From SZAS-79 sp963844255 (GTDB taxonomy: Bacteria; Pseudomonadota; Gammaproteobacteria; Burkholderiales; SG8-39), in the NCBI GenBank assembly GCA_963844255.1, contig CAWJNP010000003.1, positions 124,001 through 188,000 of the forward strand: DNA of 64,000 bases. The letters run 5' to 3'. The first letter of the stretch is position 1; each line of letters begins with the position of its first letter. The notes below the pieces were generated by a model. It was not told the DNA's origin and searched no databases. It saw only the letters and a program-made list of their open reading frames with translations. The translations under genes were made by a program, and so were the position numbers. This document shows positions 35,549-44,307 of the stretch, piece after piece.

Positions 35549-36628
35549 TCAGAGATTCGATGCGACCGCATCGCGGATTGCAGCCGTTCCGTCCTTTCCC
35601 CCGAGTTCGAACGGCCGGATCATGCCGGAAGCGAACACCGCATCGACTGCACGCTCAAGCCGGGCCGCGGCTTTCGCAAGCGCCTCGTTCCCCGAGCGCT
35701 CGGCCAGCCAGTCGAGCATCATGGCCGCAGAAAGGATCGTTGCAGTCGGATTCGCCTTGCCCTGCCCCGAAATGTCCGGTGCGGACCCGTGGCAGGGCTG
35801 GAACAAGCCGTGCTCATGGCCAACATCCGCCGAAGGCGCCATGCCCATCCCGCCGATCAACGCCGCTGCCTGGTCGGAGAGGATGTCGCCATACATGTTT
35901 TCGGTCACCATGACATCGAAGGTCCAGGGCTTTCTCACCAGATCGAGCGCGGTCGCGTCCACGTAGTGGTGATCGGCCCTCATGGCCGGATGGCGTGCGG
36001 CCACCTCGTCGAAAACCTTGCGGAAGAACGCCATCGACACGAACACGTTCGCCTTGTCGACGCAGGTAACCCGGCCCGGCTTTCCGCGTGATTTTCGGCG
36101 CTCCGCCAGTCGAAACGCGAACTCGTGCACCCGCTCCGAGCCCGCGCGGGTGATCACCATGGTATCGCGCGCCTCCCGGTCAGCTACGACCACACCCTTG
36201 CCGCGAGAGGCGAACAGCCCCTCGGTCGACTCGCGGATCAGCACCAGGTCGATGTCCTTGGCCCGCGGGTCGGTCAGTATCGGCGTAACGCCCGGAATCA
36301 TGCGCGCCGGCCGCACACCCGCGAAGAGTTCGAGCCGGAATCGCAAGTCGAGCTGTGGAGCGATTTCGGTGCCATCGGGATAGCGTATCTCCGGCCATCC
36401 CATTGCCCCGAACAGAATCGCATCGGCGGCTTGTGCGGCCGCGAACGTTGCCTCGGGCAGGGCCTCACCGGTCTGCTTGTAATGCAAGGCCCCGGCCGGA
36501 TGCTTCGCAAAATCAAGCTTGAATCCGGCGTCGCGCTGGAGTTTTTCCAACAGCAGCAGAGTGGCGTCGATGACTTCGACACCGATACCATCGCCCGGCA
36601 ATACGCAGATCTCAAATACTGTTTTCAT
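35549..36628 (-). CDS. Isocitrate/isopropylmalate dehydrogenase family protein (tartrate dehydrogenase-like)
   Basis: A 359-residue NAD-dependent beta-decarboxylating dehydrogenase: ICVLPGDGIGVEVID, GWPEIRYPDGTEIAPQLDLR, LIRESTEGLFASRGKG, CVDKANVFVS and NMYGDILSDQAAALIGGMG. It lacks the LeuB-specific TGDIYFG loop, and a true leuB already exists at 25.4 kb. The REST motif and TEGLF match members acting on tartrate, malate or other 2-hydroxy acids. It leads the series dehydrogenase, aldolase, ABM protein, hydrolase. The first three lie 9-60 bases apart; the hydrolase follows after 102 bases. Confidence 0.82.
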   Translation of the reverse strand: MKTVFEICVLPGDGIGVEVIDATLLLLEKLQRDAGFKLDFAKHPAGALHYKQTGEALPEATFAAAQAADAILFGAMGWPEIRYPDGTEIAPQLDLRFRLELFAGVRPARMIPGVTPILTDPRAKDIDLVLIRESTEGLFASRGKGVVVADREARDTMVITRAGSERVHEFAFRLAERRKSRGKPGRVTCVDKANVFVSMAFFRKVFDEVAARHPAMRADHHYVDATALDLVRKPWTFDVMVTENMYGDILSDQAAALIGGMGMAPSADVGHEHGLFQPCHGSAPDISGQGKANPTATILSAAMMLDWLAERSGNEALAKAAARLERAVDAVFASGMIRPFELGGKDGTAAIRDAVASNL

Positions 36629-36635
36629 CGCTCTA

Positions 36636-37307
36636 TCATCCCTGACCCGTATTATTCTCGATATCGAGGGCCGCGCAGATTCGCGCGACCGTCGCTCTCA
36701 GCCCGCCCACTTCGACCTCGAGCCTCGCCACGTTGGCCTTCATCGCCGCCAACTCGCCCACGGAAACGTCCGCGCCCGGCGCCTCCTCGACGCGCACTTC
36801 TTCCGGCGCGGGTGCACCGGAAAGCAGGTGCGCCCAGCGGTTTTCTCTAGCCCCCGGCTGCCTTGCCAGTTCGACCACCAGCGCACCCGAAGGGCGCACC
36901 GCCATCTCATTGAGAAATCCCTCTACTGCGGAAATGTCCGCAAACCGGTGCATGCGCTCACAGCCGATACGCATCTCCCCCGCGGTTTGCGGACCGCGCA
37001 GCATCAGCGCCGTGAGCAGGGCCACGGACTGCGCAGGCAGTTGGAGTACCCGCTCGAGGTTATGCGCAAAACGCGACACCCGCCCGCCGCTGGACTCAAT
37101 GACCAGACTGTACCCTCGCAGGCTGTCGACACCGGACTGGAGCTCGGTTTCGGTCGCCGCCATGACCGGATCGCGACTGGTTTTCTGATTGCAACCCGAA
37201 AGCAGCGCGTTCAACGTCAGCGGGTACGAATCCGGAACCGTGCGTTCCTTCTCGGCGAGCGTACCGAGTATGCGGGTTTCGAGCAGGGACAGCGTGGGCA
37301 GGGGCAT
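36636..37307 (-). CDS. yceH: YceH family protein (UPF0502, DUF480)
   Basis: A 223-residue protein of two winged-helix domains: LSLLETRILGTLAEKERTVPDSYPLTLNAL, GCNQKTSRDPVM and SVALLTALMLRGPQTAGEMR are diagnostic. A C-terminal coiled coil (VARLEVEVGGLRATVARI) completes it. Function is not established. It ends 7 bases before the dehydrogenase and may be on the same transcript. Confidence 0.9.
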   Translation of the reverse strand: MPLPTLSLLETRILGTLAEKERTVPDSYPLTLNALLSGCNQKTSRDPVMAATETELQSGVDSLRGYSLVIESSGGRVSRFAHNLERVLQLPAQSVALLTALMLRGPQTAGEMRIGCERMHRFADISAVEGFLNEMAVRPSGALVVELARQPGARENRWAHLLSGAPAPEEVRVEEAPGADVSVGELAAMKANVARLEVEVGGLRATVARICAALDIENNTGQG

Positions 37308-37415
37308 GTGGTTCCAGCAGCATTTGTAAGGCGCGGATGTTACGCGTTCAGGCGAGGCAGCAGGCGCATCGCAACGTCAGGTTCGAGGACCTTCCGGTCG
37401 GGCATGGTGTCCGGC

Positions 37416-38126
37416 TCAGATCTTCGGCTCCCTGCCGTGCGCGGTGATCTCCGCCTGCAAGCACGCAAGGGGTCCGGCGCCCACTGTACCCAGTGTCCGC
37501 AGATTGGTCTCGGCAATCCGATCCCCGACCGACACCGGCGCAGCCGCGGCCAGCAGTTCCGCGGCAGTCATCCCGACGACGTTGACGTACTGCGCACCAC
37601 CCGGATTCGCTCCGCGGACTGCGCGCAGTACGCTTGCGCGCACCAGTTGCACGGTCGGATCCGGACTGCGGCGGATGAAGCGTACGGCACGATGCGCATC
37701 GCTCAGATCACCGGGGAATTGCGGATGAAATGCAACGCAGTAGAACGGCGTATCGCGGTTCGTATGGCGCACCTGCATCCTTTCTCGTGCCTCAGAAACC
37801 AGTCTTTCAAACGCCCTCGCGCCTTCCACGCCCTCGGAGAGCGGCGAAGCGAGCGCGGGAAACAGAATCAGGGCGACGTCGACGGACTCGGCAGGCAGTT
37901 GTTCGACCGCCTCGATCGCCTCCACCAGCGCACCGACGACCACGTCGAACTCGTCGCTTTCCGGCGCCCCGCCTGCATCAAGCAGCACCACGCGATGCAG
38001 CCTGCCGCTCTCGCGGCAGCGCTTCGCGTAAGGGCAGAAGCTGAACGCCTCGACGAATTCGCGTATGTAACGGTCATTTCGCGCGAGTGCCGCCTCGGCA
38101 CGCGGATCGACTGGTCTGTCGGACAT
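37416..38126 (-). CDS. DUF1415-like protein
   Basis: A 236-residue protein whose FSFCPYAKRCRESGRLHRVV, FYCVAFHPQFPGDLSDAHRA and RRSPDPTVQLVRAS resemble the DUF1415 pattern (CPFA motif, FHP, N-R-SP-PT-LLR). That family is of unknown function. Two conserved-looking Cys lie near residues 33 and 39. It is transcribed leftward and divergent from the small gene at 38251. Confidence 0.55.
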   Translation of the reverse strand: MSDRPVDPRAEAALARNDRYIREFVEAFSFCPYAKRCRESGRLHRVVLLDAGGAPESDEFDVVVGALVEAIEAVEQLPAESVDVALILFPALASPLSEGVEGARAFERLVSEARERMQVRHTNRDTPFYCVAFHPQFPGDLSDAHRAVRFIRRSPDPTVQLVRASVLRAVRGANPGGAQYVNVVGMTAAELLAAAAPVSVGDRIAETNLRTLGTVGAGPLACLQAEITAHGREPKI

Positions 38127-38250
38127 CCCGCTAGGATACCGCCCGTCGCACCGGATGAGGGAGGCAGGCTCCCTCGTACGGGTTGAACAAGATTTTGGCG
38201 ATCCGGCGAAAATTTGGCATCATCTGCACGACGCAACCGGGGACGCGTTC

Positions 38251-38535
38251 ATGGCCGCCCACAGATACAAGTTCGACTTCAGGGACAACATCAGCCGCCT
38301 GCGCGCCAAGACCGCCAAGCCGGGCAAGGCCGTCAACATCAAAGTGCGCGTGGCCAATGACCCTGTCAGCCCGTCGATACCCGCCTTTGCCGAGCTGGAC
38401 GAGGAAGGCAACTTTCTGGTCACTTTCACCAATCTTTCCGGCAAAACGGGCAACATCCGACTCCATTACGATGTCCTGATGTGGGAAATCCATTGCCGCG
38501 AACTCACCCGCAGCGCCCGGAAGCCGTCGGCCTGA
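38251..38535 (+). CDS. Hypothetical protein, 94 residues
   Basis: A frame from ATG 38251 to 38535; upstream in-frame codons back to 38155 are also open, so the start is unsure. The protein is rich in Lys and Asn with a likely beta-sheet pattern (KAVNIKVRVANDP, FLVTFTNLSGKTG), which could be an immunoglobulin-like fold. No signal peptide or membrane segment. I do not recognise a family. Codon usage resembles the neighbours, supporting a real gene. Confidence 0.5.
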   Translation: MAAHRYKFDFRDNISRLRAKTAKPGKAVNIKVRVANDPVSPSIPAFAELDEEGNFLVTFTNLSGKTGNIRLHYDVLMWEIHCRELTRSARKPSA

Positions 38536-38654
38536 TGCATTAGGCTCGGCCGACTCCCTGCCCGGCCGACTCAAGTCGCCTGTGCGGTCCGGCCGGTACC
38601 GCATCCCTGAAAGACTTGTTCAGCCTTACGGTTGCCACCCACGGCAGCACACGA

Positions 38655-38740
38655 ACAATAACCTAATTAAAAATATTAATAAATGATTTTAAGCTATTGT
38701 TTTTATTGTTTATAAAAAATAAAATCATACCAATCCTTCT
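38655..38740. other. AT-rich intergenic island
   Basis: About 85 bases of almost pure A/T lie between convergent genes in an otherwise GC-rich window. Within it TTTTATT and AATAAAA can pair as a weak hairpin (about 38709-38734). No gene, terminator with GC stem or recognisable mobile element end is seen. Confidence 0.5.
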
Positions 38741-38788
38741 TACCACGGGCCGGAGAGTTGGTACCCAGGCAAGACGGCAACGGCTGCC

Positions 38789-39754
38789 CTACTCCGCCTT
38801 GATCTTCGCGTCCTTCACCACCTTGCCCCATTTGGCCGAATCGGCTTTCACCTTTTCCACCGTCAGAGCAGCGGTAAGTATGTTGGCGTCGCACCCGGTA
38901 GCGTTCAACTGCTCGGCCAGCGTCTTGTCCGCAGCTGCCTTGGCCATCGCCGTCGCAATCTTGGATGTCACTGCCTGTGGCAGCCCGGCCGGACCCACCA
39001 GCCCATACCACGCCGTCGAATCGAACCCCTTCACCCCGAGTTCGTCCATTGTCGGCACTGCCGGAAAAGCCGCCGAACGGGTCAGTGAAGTCACCGCGAG
39101 CGGTATGATCTTGCCGCTCTTCACCGCGCCCACGGCGGGGCCCAACGACGTGAACAGCATGGGGATCTGCCCACCCATCAGGTCCGTCATTGCCGGGCCG
39201 CCGCCCTTGTAAGGGACGTGCATCAACTGCGCGCCCGTGACGTCCTTGAAATACTCGCCCGAAAGGTGGTGCGGACCGCCTACACCCGAGGTGCCGTAGC
39301 TCCACTTTGACGGATCACGCTTGGAGGCCGCGATAACCTCGTCCATCGACTTGAACTTCGTCGAGGGGTGCACCGCCAGCATGCTGCCGCTGCCGCAGAC
39401 ATGACCCAGGTGAGTGAAGGAAGAGACGATGTTGTAGGACACCTTGTTGAGGTGCGGCGCGATGGTCAGGGGGCCGCTGTCGGCGTAATACAGCATGTAG
39501 CCGTCGGCCGGGACTTTGGCGATGTACTCGAGCGCCACACCGCCTGCGTTACCGGGCTTGTACTCGATGATGATGCTTTGCCCGAGCAGCGGCTCCAGAA
39601 CCTTTGCCAGCGGGCGCACGCCGGCGTCCGCGGATCCCCCCGGCGCATAGCCGACCAGGATGTGGATCGGTTTGTTCGGGTAGTTCTGCGCGTGGAGCGG
39701 TGCCGAAATCAAAGTGGCGACTGCCAGGATGGCGGGCGCGAAGTGCCTGGTCAT
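38789..39754 (-). CDS. Tripartite tricarboxylate transporter substrate-binding protein (Bug/TctC family)
   Basis: A 321-residue periplasmic receptor with signal peptide (about 1-22, ending LHAQ) and the Bug hallmarks NYPNKPIHILVGYAPGGSAD, VIAASKRDP, HVPYKGGGPAMTDLMGGQIP and AVPTMDELG. The start at ATG 39754 follows AAGGGGAGAAATAAA. Bug proteins bind carboxylates, amides or aromatic acids; no TctA/TctB membrane genes are adjacent, the usual orphan state in Burkholderiales. It converges with the 38251 gene. Confidence 0.92.
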   Translation of the reverse strand: MTRHFAPAILAVATLISAPLHAQNYPNKPIHILVGYAPGGSADAGVRPLAKVLEPLLGQSIIIEYKPGNAGGVALEYIAKVPADGYMLYYADSGPLTIAPHLNKVSYNIVSSFTHLGHVCGSGSMLAVHPSTKFKSMDEVIAASKRDPSKWSYGTSGVGGPHHLSGEYFKDVTGAQLMHVPYKGGGPAMTDLMGGQIPMLFTSLGPAVGAVKSGKIIPLAVTSLTRSAAFPAVPTMDELGVKGFDSTAWYGLVGPAGLPQAVTSKIATAMAKAAADKTLAEQLNATGCDANILTAALTVEKVKADSAKWGKVVKDAKIKAE

Positions 39755-39858
39755 TTTATTTCTCCCCTTGAAGGGCCGTTTCGAGAGTGGCCCGGCGGGG
39801 AGTCTACGTGCAGCCCGCTGGCGGGAAACTGACACGCGTTGCGGTTTACCGCAGATTC

Positions 39859-41190
39859 CTACTCCCGTTTCGCATATGGGTTTCTGCCCGTCCGGAATTC
39901 GATCCGCATCGGCGTTCCCTCAAGCGAAAACACGGTCCGGAACACGCCTTCGAGATACCGCTTGTAGGTCTCGGGCACGTGATCCAACTGGTTGCCGTGG
40001 ATGATGATCGTGGGCGGATTCTGTCCGCCCTGGTGGGCATAGCGCAGCTTCGGGCGTCCCATGCCGCGCCTGGGCGGAGACTGTTTTTCGACTGCCGCAA
40101 TCAGTGCGCGCGTGAGTCTGGGCGTGGAGAGCTTGGCCATTGCAGCCGCGTAGGCCTTGTCAACGGCCGTCATCACGTCTCCGAGCCCCTTCTTTGCGCG
40201 CGCCGAAATGTACAGGGTCTTCGCAAAACCGAGGAATCCGACCTTCCATCCCAGCTCCGACTTGATCTTGTCGCGCTGTTCCGGGTTGGCCGCGTCCCAT
40301 TTGTTGACCGCTACGACAACGGCACGTCCCCGCTCCAGAATATAACCGGCCACATGCGCGTCGTGCTCGGTGATGCCTTCCACCGCATCGATGACGAAGA
40401 TCGCGACGTTCGACCGGTCAATGGCCTGCAGGGTCTTGATGACCGAAAACTGCTCGATGGACTCGCCCTGCTTGCCGCGCTTTCGCAGGCCCGCGGTATC
40501 GACCAGCGTGTACTTGCGGCCATTGCGCTCAAAGGGCACGTCAATCGGGTCGATGGTCGTGCCTGGTTTGTCGAACGCAATGACCCGGTCCTCTCCAACC
40601 AGCGCATTCACCAGCGTCGATTTGCCCACATTCGGCCGCCCGACGATCGCCACCCGAGGCCAGCGGTCGCGCTCGTCCGGCTCTTCATCTTTGTCCTCGG
40701 GAAATTCCGCGAGCACCAGTTCGATGAGCTCCTTGATGCCTTCGCCATGCGCCGCCGAAATCGAAACCGGGAGGCCCAGCCCGAGCTGCTGGAAATCCGC
40801 AGCCGCCGAATCCGGCTGCATGCCCTCGGCCTTGTTAACCGCGATCCACATGCGGGGCTTCAGTTTCCTCAACTGCTCGGCGATGCGCCGGTCGTCCGGC
40901 GTGAGGCCGGCGCGCGCATCGGTCATGAAGATGACCGCATCGGCCTCCGCGATCGCCTGCTGGGTCTGCTTCGCCATCTCGGCGAAGATGCCCTCAGTCG
41001 TGCGCGGTTCAAGCCCGCCGGTATCGACAACGAGGTAGGGGCGCTGCCCCAGCAGTCCGTCACCGTAATGCCGGTCCCGGGTCACGCCGGGAACGTCGAC
41101 GACAATCGCATCCCGCGTACGGGTGTAGCGATTGAACAGGGTGCTCTTGCCGACGTTTGGCCGGCCGACGAGCACTACGACCGGTTTCAT
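39859..41190 (-). CDS. der: Ribosome biogenesis GTPase Der (EngA)
   Basis: A 443-residue protein with two GTPase domains in tandem, each with its own P-loop (VGRPNVGKSTLFN near 8 and VGRPNVGKSTLVN near 184), a VDTGGLE and a VDTAGLRKRGK switch II motif, and a C-terminal KH-like domain. It is essential for 50S subunit assembly. It follows bamB by 10 bases in the conserved ispG-hisS-yfgM-bamB-der order. Confidence 0.97.
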   Translation of the reverse strand: MKPVVVLVGRPNVGKSTLFNRYTRTRDAIVVDVPGVTRDRHYGDGLLGQRPYLVVDTGGLEPRTTEGIFAEMAKQTQQAIAEADAVIFMTDARAGLTPDDRRIAEQLRKLKPRMWIAVNKAEGMQPDSAAADFQQLGLGLPVSISAAHGEGIKELIELVLAEFPEDKDEEPDERDRWPRVAIVGRPNVGKSTLVNALVGEDRVIAFDKPGTTIDPIDVPFERNGRKYTLVDTAGLRKRGKQGESIEQFSVIKTLQAIDRSNVAIFVIDAVEGITEHDAHVAGYILERGRAVVVAVNKWDAANPEQRDKIKSELGWKVGFLGFAKTLYISARAKKGLGDVMTAVDKAYAAAMAKLSTPRLTRALIAAVEKQSPPRRGMGRPKLRYAHQGGQNPPTIIIHGNQLDHVPETYKRYLEGVFRTVFSLEGTPMRIEFRTGRNPYAKRE

Positions 41191-41200
41191 CGGGAATCCT

Positions 41201-42373
41201 CTAGAGGGACAGCGCGAACAAGCCGCCGTTGAGCGTCTGAATCAGCACGGCATTGTTCGGCAACCGCACGGGTGCCGCGCGTATTGCGCTGCCGTCGGTT
41301 GCGGCGCGCGCCACAAATGCGCCCGAGTCCCGTGCGAGGAAATGCACGAAACCGAACAGGTCGCCGGCCACGATCTCGGTCCCCAGCGGCAGCGGCAGGG
41401 AAAGCTCGCGCCAGGTCAGGCGGTCCTGTTTCCACACGCTGCGGCCGTTGGTACGGTCCAGCGAATTGACCGCACCGCGCACGTCCGAAACGTAGGCATA
41501 GCGGGCATCGATGCTCATTCCGTTCAGGGTGGACATTTCGCGCGCCCAGACCTGATTGCCTGACTGGAGCTCGAAGCAGGCGGCACGCCCCTGGTAGGAC
41601 GCGGCACAGACTTCGCGCCCAAGCAGGGCCGGGTCACCGCTGATGTCAGAGACGCGCTCGAGTTCGGTGGAGCCCTTGGGTTGCGACACTGTAGCCTCCC
41701 AGCGCAGCGCCCCGGTTTCCAGGTCGATCGACACGAGCTTGCCTCCGGCGAAGCCGCCGTAGACCCTGCCGGCGCCGACCGTGATGCCGGCAGGCGAGCG
41801 CACAATCAGCGAAGCTGCCGCGCGCTGGTAGACCCAGCGGCGTTTGCCGTCGGCAACCTCGAACGCGAAGATCCTGCTGTCCGCGGTGCGGGCAAGCACG
41901 AGTCCCCCCGCGATCTTCGGTGTCGCAAGCATTTCGGAGGACACGCGCGCGCGCCAGAGCATGCTGCCCTTTTCGGCATCGAGGACGACGAGCACGCCTT
42001 CGTCGCTGCCAACGGCCAGCAGCTTGCCATCCGTGCCGACGCCACTCGACAGCCGCGTGCCCGCATTCGCTTTCCAGATCACCTTGCCGCTGGCAGCGTC
42101 CATGCGGACAACCGTTCCATCGCGCGCCGCAGCGTAGACGCTGCCTTCCGAGAGAACCGGTGTAAAAACGAAGATTCCCGCACTGCCGACACTGGTGCTC
42201 CACAGCGTCTTCACCGGCAGCGGGTTCGATAGCGCCGGCAGCTCGGCCGGCTTGGCCCCTGCAGGCGTGCTCGAGAACCAGTTCATCGGGTTCATGTTGG
42301 AGCAGCCTGCTAGCACCAGCGCTGCTGCGGCAACGCAGGAAAATTTCAGGACACGGCGCAGCCGCATGCTCAT
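41201..42373 (-). CDS. bamB: Outer membrane assembly lipoprotein BamB
   Basis: A 390-residue beta-propeller lipoprotein of the BAM complex that inserts outer-membrane proteins. Lipobox LAGC (Cys24); PQQ-like repeats such as VYAAARDGTVVRMDAASGKV, VLVVLDAEKGSMLWRARV and VYGGFAGGKLVSIDLETGAL. Normal length. Its start overlaps the yfgM stop (ATGA). Confidence 0.95.
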   Translation of the reverse strand: MSMRLRRVLKFSCVAAAALVLAGCSNMNPMNWFSSTPAGAKPAELPALSNPLPVKTLWSTSVGSAGIFVFTPVLSEGSVYAAARDGTVVRMDAASGKVIWKANAGTRLSSGVGTDGKLLAVGSDEGVLVVLDAEKGSMLWRARVSSEMLATPKIAGGLVLARTADSRIFAFEVADGKRRWVYQRAAASLIVRSPAGITVGAGRVYGGFAGGKLVSIDLETGALRWEATVSQPKGSTELERVSDISGDPALLGREVCAASYQGRAACFELQSGNQVWAREMSTLNGMSIDARYAYVSDVRGAVNSLDRTNGRSVWKQDRLTWRELSLPLPLGTEIVAGDLFGFVHFLARDSGAFVARAATDGSAIRAAPVRLPNNAVLIQTLNGGLFALSL

Positions 42374-43005
42374 CCTCCCAGCGCGTCGAGGCGCATCTGG
42401 ATGCTGTCGCGGATGCCGGTGCTTTTCTTGTCGGTCTTCTCGAGTGCAAGCTTGTAGGCGGCCTTCGCCTCGGCAGCCTGTTTCTTGGTCACCAGAATAT
42501 CGCCCTTGAGAAGGGCATACTGGGCGTCAAACGCTGCGCCGTGCGTGGCTTCGAGCACCTTCAGCGCCTCGTCGGGATTCTTCTCATCGAGCAGCACATT
42601 GGCCAGGCGAAGTCTCGCCAGATCGCGGAATTCGTCCGACCCGGTCTTGTCGATCACCCACTGCAGCTGGGCGCGCGCGGCCTTGAGTTCGCCCTTCTCA
42701 AAAAAGAACCGTGCCGAAGTCAAGGCGCCCATCGTCGCGTACGCCGTGCCGGGATACTTTTCCAGCAGTTCGCCGCTCGTGTCGCGTACGGTCTTGGCGT
42801 CCTTCGTCTGTGCTGCCCTGGACAAGGCCTCGTAGAGCGTGCTCGCGCCCATCGATTGATTGGCCTTCCACCAGCGCCAGCCCTGCCAGCCGGAAAAACC
42901 CAGGGCCACAACGAGCAGGCCCGTAATCAGGAGGTTGCCGTAGGTCGCCCACCACGACTTCAGTTGCGCGAGTTGTTCCTGCTCTTCGAGATCGAGATGT
43001 GCCAT
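42370..43005 (-). CDS. yfgM: YfgM-like TPR protein (SecYEG-associated)
   Basis: A 211-residue bitopic inner-membrane protein: MAHLDLEEQEQLAQLKSWW, a transmembrane helix (about 23-42), then periplasmic TPR repeats (SGELLEKYPGTAYATMGALT, RLANVLLDEKNPDEALKVLE). YfgM of E. coli associates with SecYEG and PpiD and passes clients to chaperones. It is 9 bases after hisS and overlaps bamB. Confidence 0.9.
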   Translation of the reverse strand: MAHLDLEEQEQLAQLKSWWATYGNLLITGLLVVALGFSGWQGWRWWKANQSMGASTLYEALSRAAQTKDAKTVRDTSGELLEKYPGTAYATMGALTSARFFFEKGELKAARAQLQWVIDKTGSDEFRDLARLRLANVLLDEKNPDEALKVLEATHGAAFDAQYALLKGDILVTKKQAAEAKAAYKLALEKTDKKSTGIRDSIQMRLDALGG

Positions 43006-43014
43006 GTGCCTGCT

Positions 43015-44304
43015 TCAGCCTTCGTGTGGTTGTGCCGCTTTCAATGCCTCGCCGAACCCGGCGGCGAGCGAATCGCGCCGGATTTTCTCCTGCGGCCGGT
43101 CGTGGCGCAGGAACTTGATGCTTACTTCGCCTGAGCGCACTTCGTCTTCGCCGATGATCAATGCGAGCAGCGCGCCGCTTGCGTCGGCCTTCTTCATCTG
43201 TGACTTGAAGCTCCCGCCGCCGGCGTGCTGGATGACGGCCCTGCCCTGCGTACGCAGCGCCTCGGCCGCGAGCAGCGCGGCATCTGCCGCACCCTCGCCC
43301 AGATGGATCACGTAGGCATCCGGCGCGCGCGCTGCCGGCACCCGGCCCGCCTCCTGCCAGAGTGCGATCAGGCGTTCCATGCCGGCGGCAAAACCCACTC
43401 CCGGCGTCGGCTTGCCGCCGATTTGTTCGAACAGGCCGTCGTAACGCCCGCCTGCGCAGACCGTACCCTGCGCACCCAGGCTCTCGGTGACCCACTCGAA
43501 AACAGTCAGGTTGTAGTAGTCCAGCCCACGCACCAGACGCGGATTGATGCGATATTCGATGCCGGCCACGGCCAGGAGGCGCTTCAGACCTTCGAAATGC
43601 GCCAGCGACGCCTCACCGAGGAAACCCATGAGCGCGGGCGCATCCCGTAGTGCATCCTGCACGACCGGATTCTTCGAATCGAGCACGCGCAGCGGGTTGG
43701 TATGCATGCGTCGCTTTGCGTCCGCATCCAGCGCGTCGACTTTCGTTTCGAGGTAGGCGATCAGTTCGCCGCGATGACGCGCGCGCTCTTCCGCCGATCC
43801 AATGGTGTTCAGCTCGAGGCGCACATCCGTCAGGCCGAGTTCCCGCCACAGTGCGGCGCACATCACGATCAACTCGGCATCCGCATCGGGTCCGGCGAAG
43901 CCGAGTGCCTCGAGCCCGAACTGATGAAACTGCCGATAGCGGCCCTTTTGCGGACGTTCGTGCCGGTACATCGGTCCCGCATACCAGAGGCGCTGCGGGC
44001 CGTTATAGGTCAGGCTGTGCTCGATGGCTGCGCGCACTGTTGAAGCAGTGGCCTCAGGTCGGAGCGTAAGCTGCTCTCCGTTCAACTCGTCGGTGAAGGT
44101 GTACATCTCCTTTTCGACGATGTCGGTGACTTCGCCGATTGCGCGACGAAACAGCCCGGTGTGCTCAAGCAGCGGTGTGCGGATGTTGCGGTAGCCATAG
44201 CGAAACGCCCAGTTGCGAACGATTTCCTCGAATGCCAGCCAGCCGTCGGCCTCGTCGGGAAGGATGTCGTTCATGCCACGGATGGCCTGCAGGGTCGAAG
44301 CCAT
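43015..44304 (-). CDS. hisS: Histidyl-tRNA synthetase
   Basis: A 429-residue class II synthetase. MNDILPDEADGW opens the catalytic domain, motif 2 is MYRHERPQKGRYRQFHQFGLE, the His-A loop is LVRGLDYYNLTVFEWV and motif 3 is GVGFAAGMERLI; an anticodon-binding domain ends the protein. Normal length. It begins 3 bases after ispG. Confidence 0.97.
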   Translation of the reverse strand: MASTLQAIRGMNDILPDEADGWLAFEEIVRNWAFRYGYRNIRTPLLEHTGLFRRAIGEVTDIVEKEMYTFTDELNGEQLTLRPEATASTVRAAIEHSLTYNGPQRLWYAGPMYRHERPQKGRYRQFHQFGLEALGFAGPDADAELIVMCAALWRELGLTDVRLELNTIGSAEERARHRGELIAYLETKVDALDADAKRRMHTNPLRVLDSKNPVVQDALRDAPALMGFLGEASLAHFEGLKRLLAVAGIEYRINPRLVRGLDYYNLTVFEWVTESLGAQGTVCAGGRYDGLFEQIGGKPTPGVGFAAGMERLIALWQEAGRVPAARAPDAYVIHLGEGAADAALLAAEALRTQGRAVIQHAGGGSFKSQMKKADASGALLALIIGEDEVRSGEVSIKFLRHDRPQEKIRRDSLAAGFGEALKAAQPHEG

Positions 44305-44307
44305 GAG

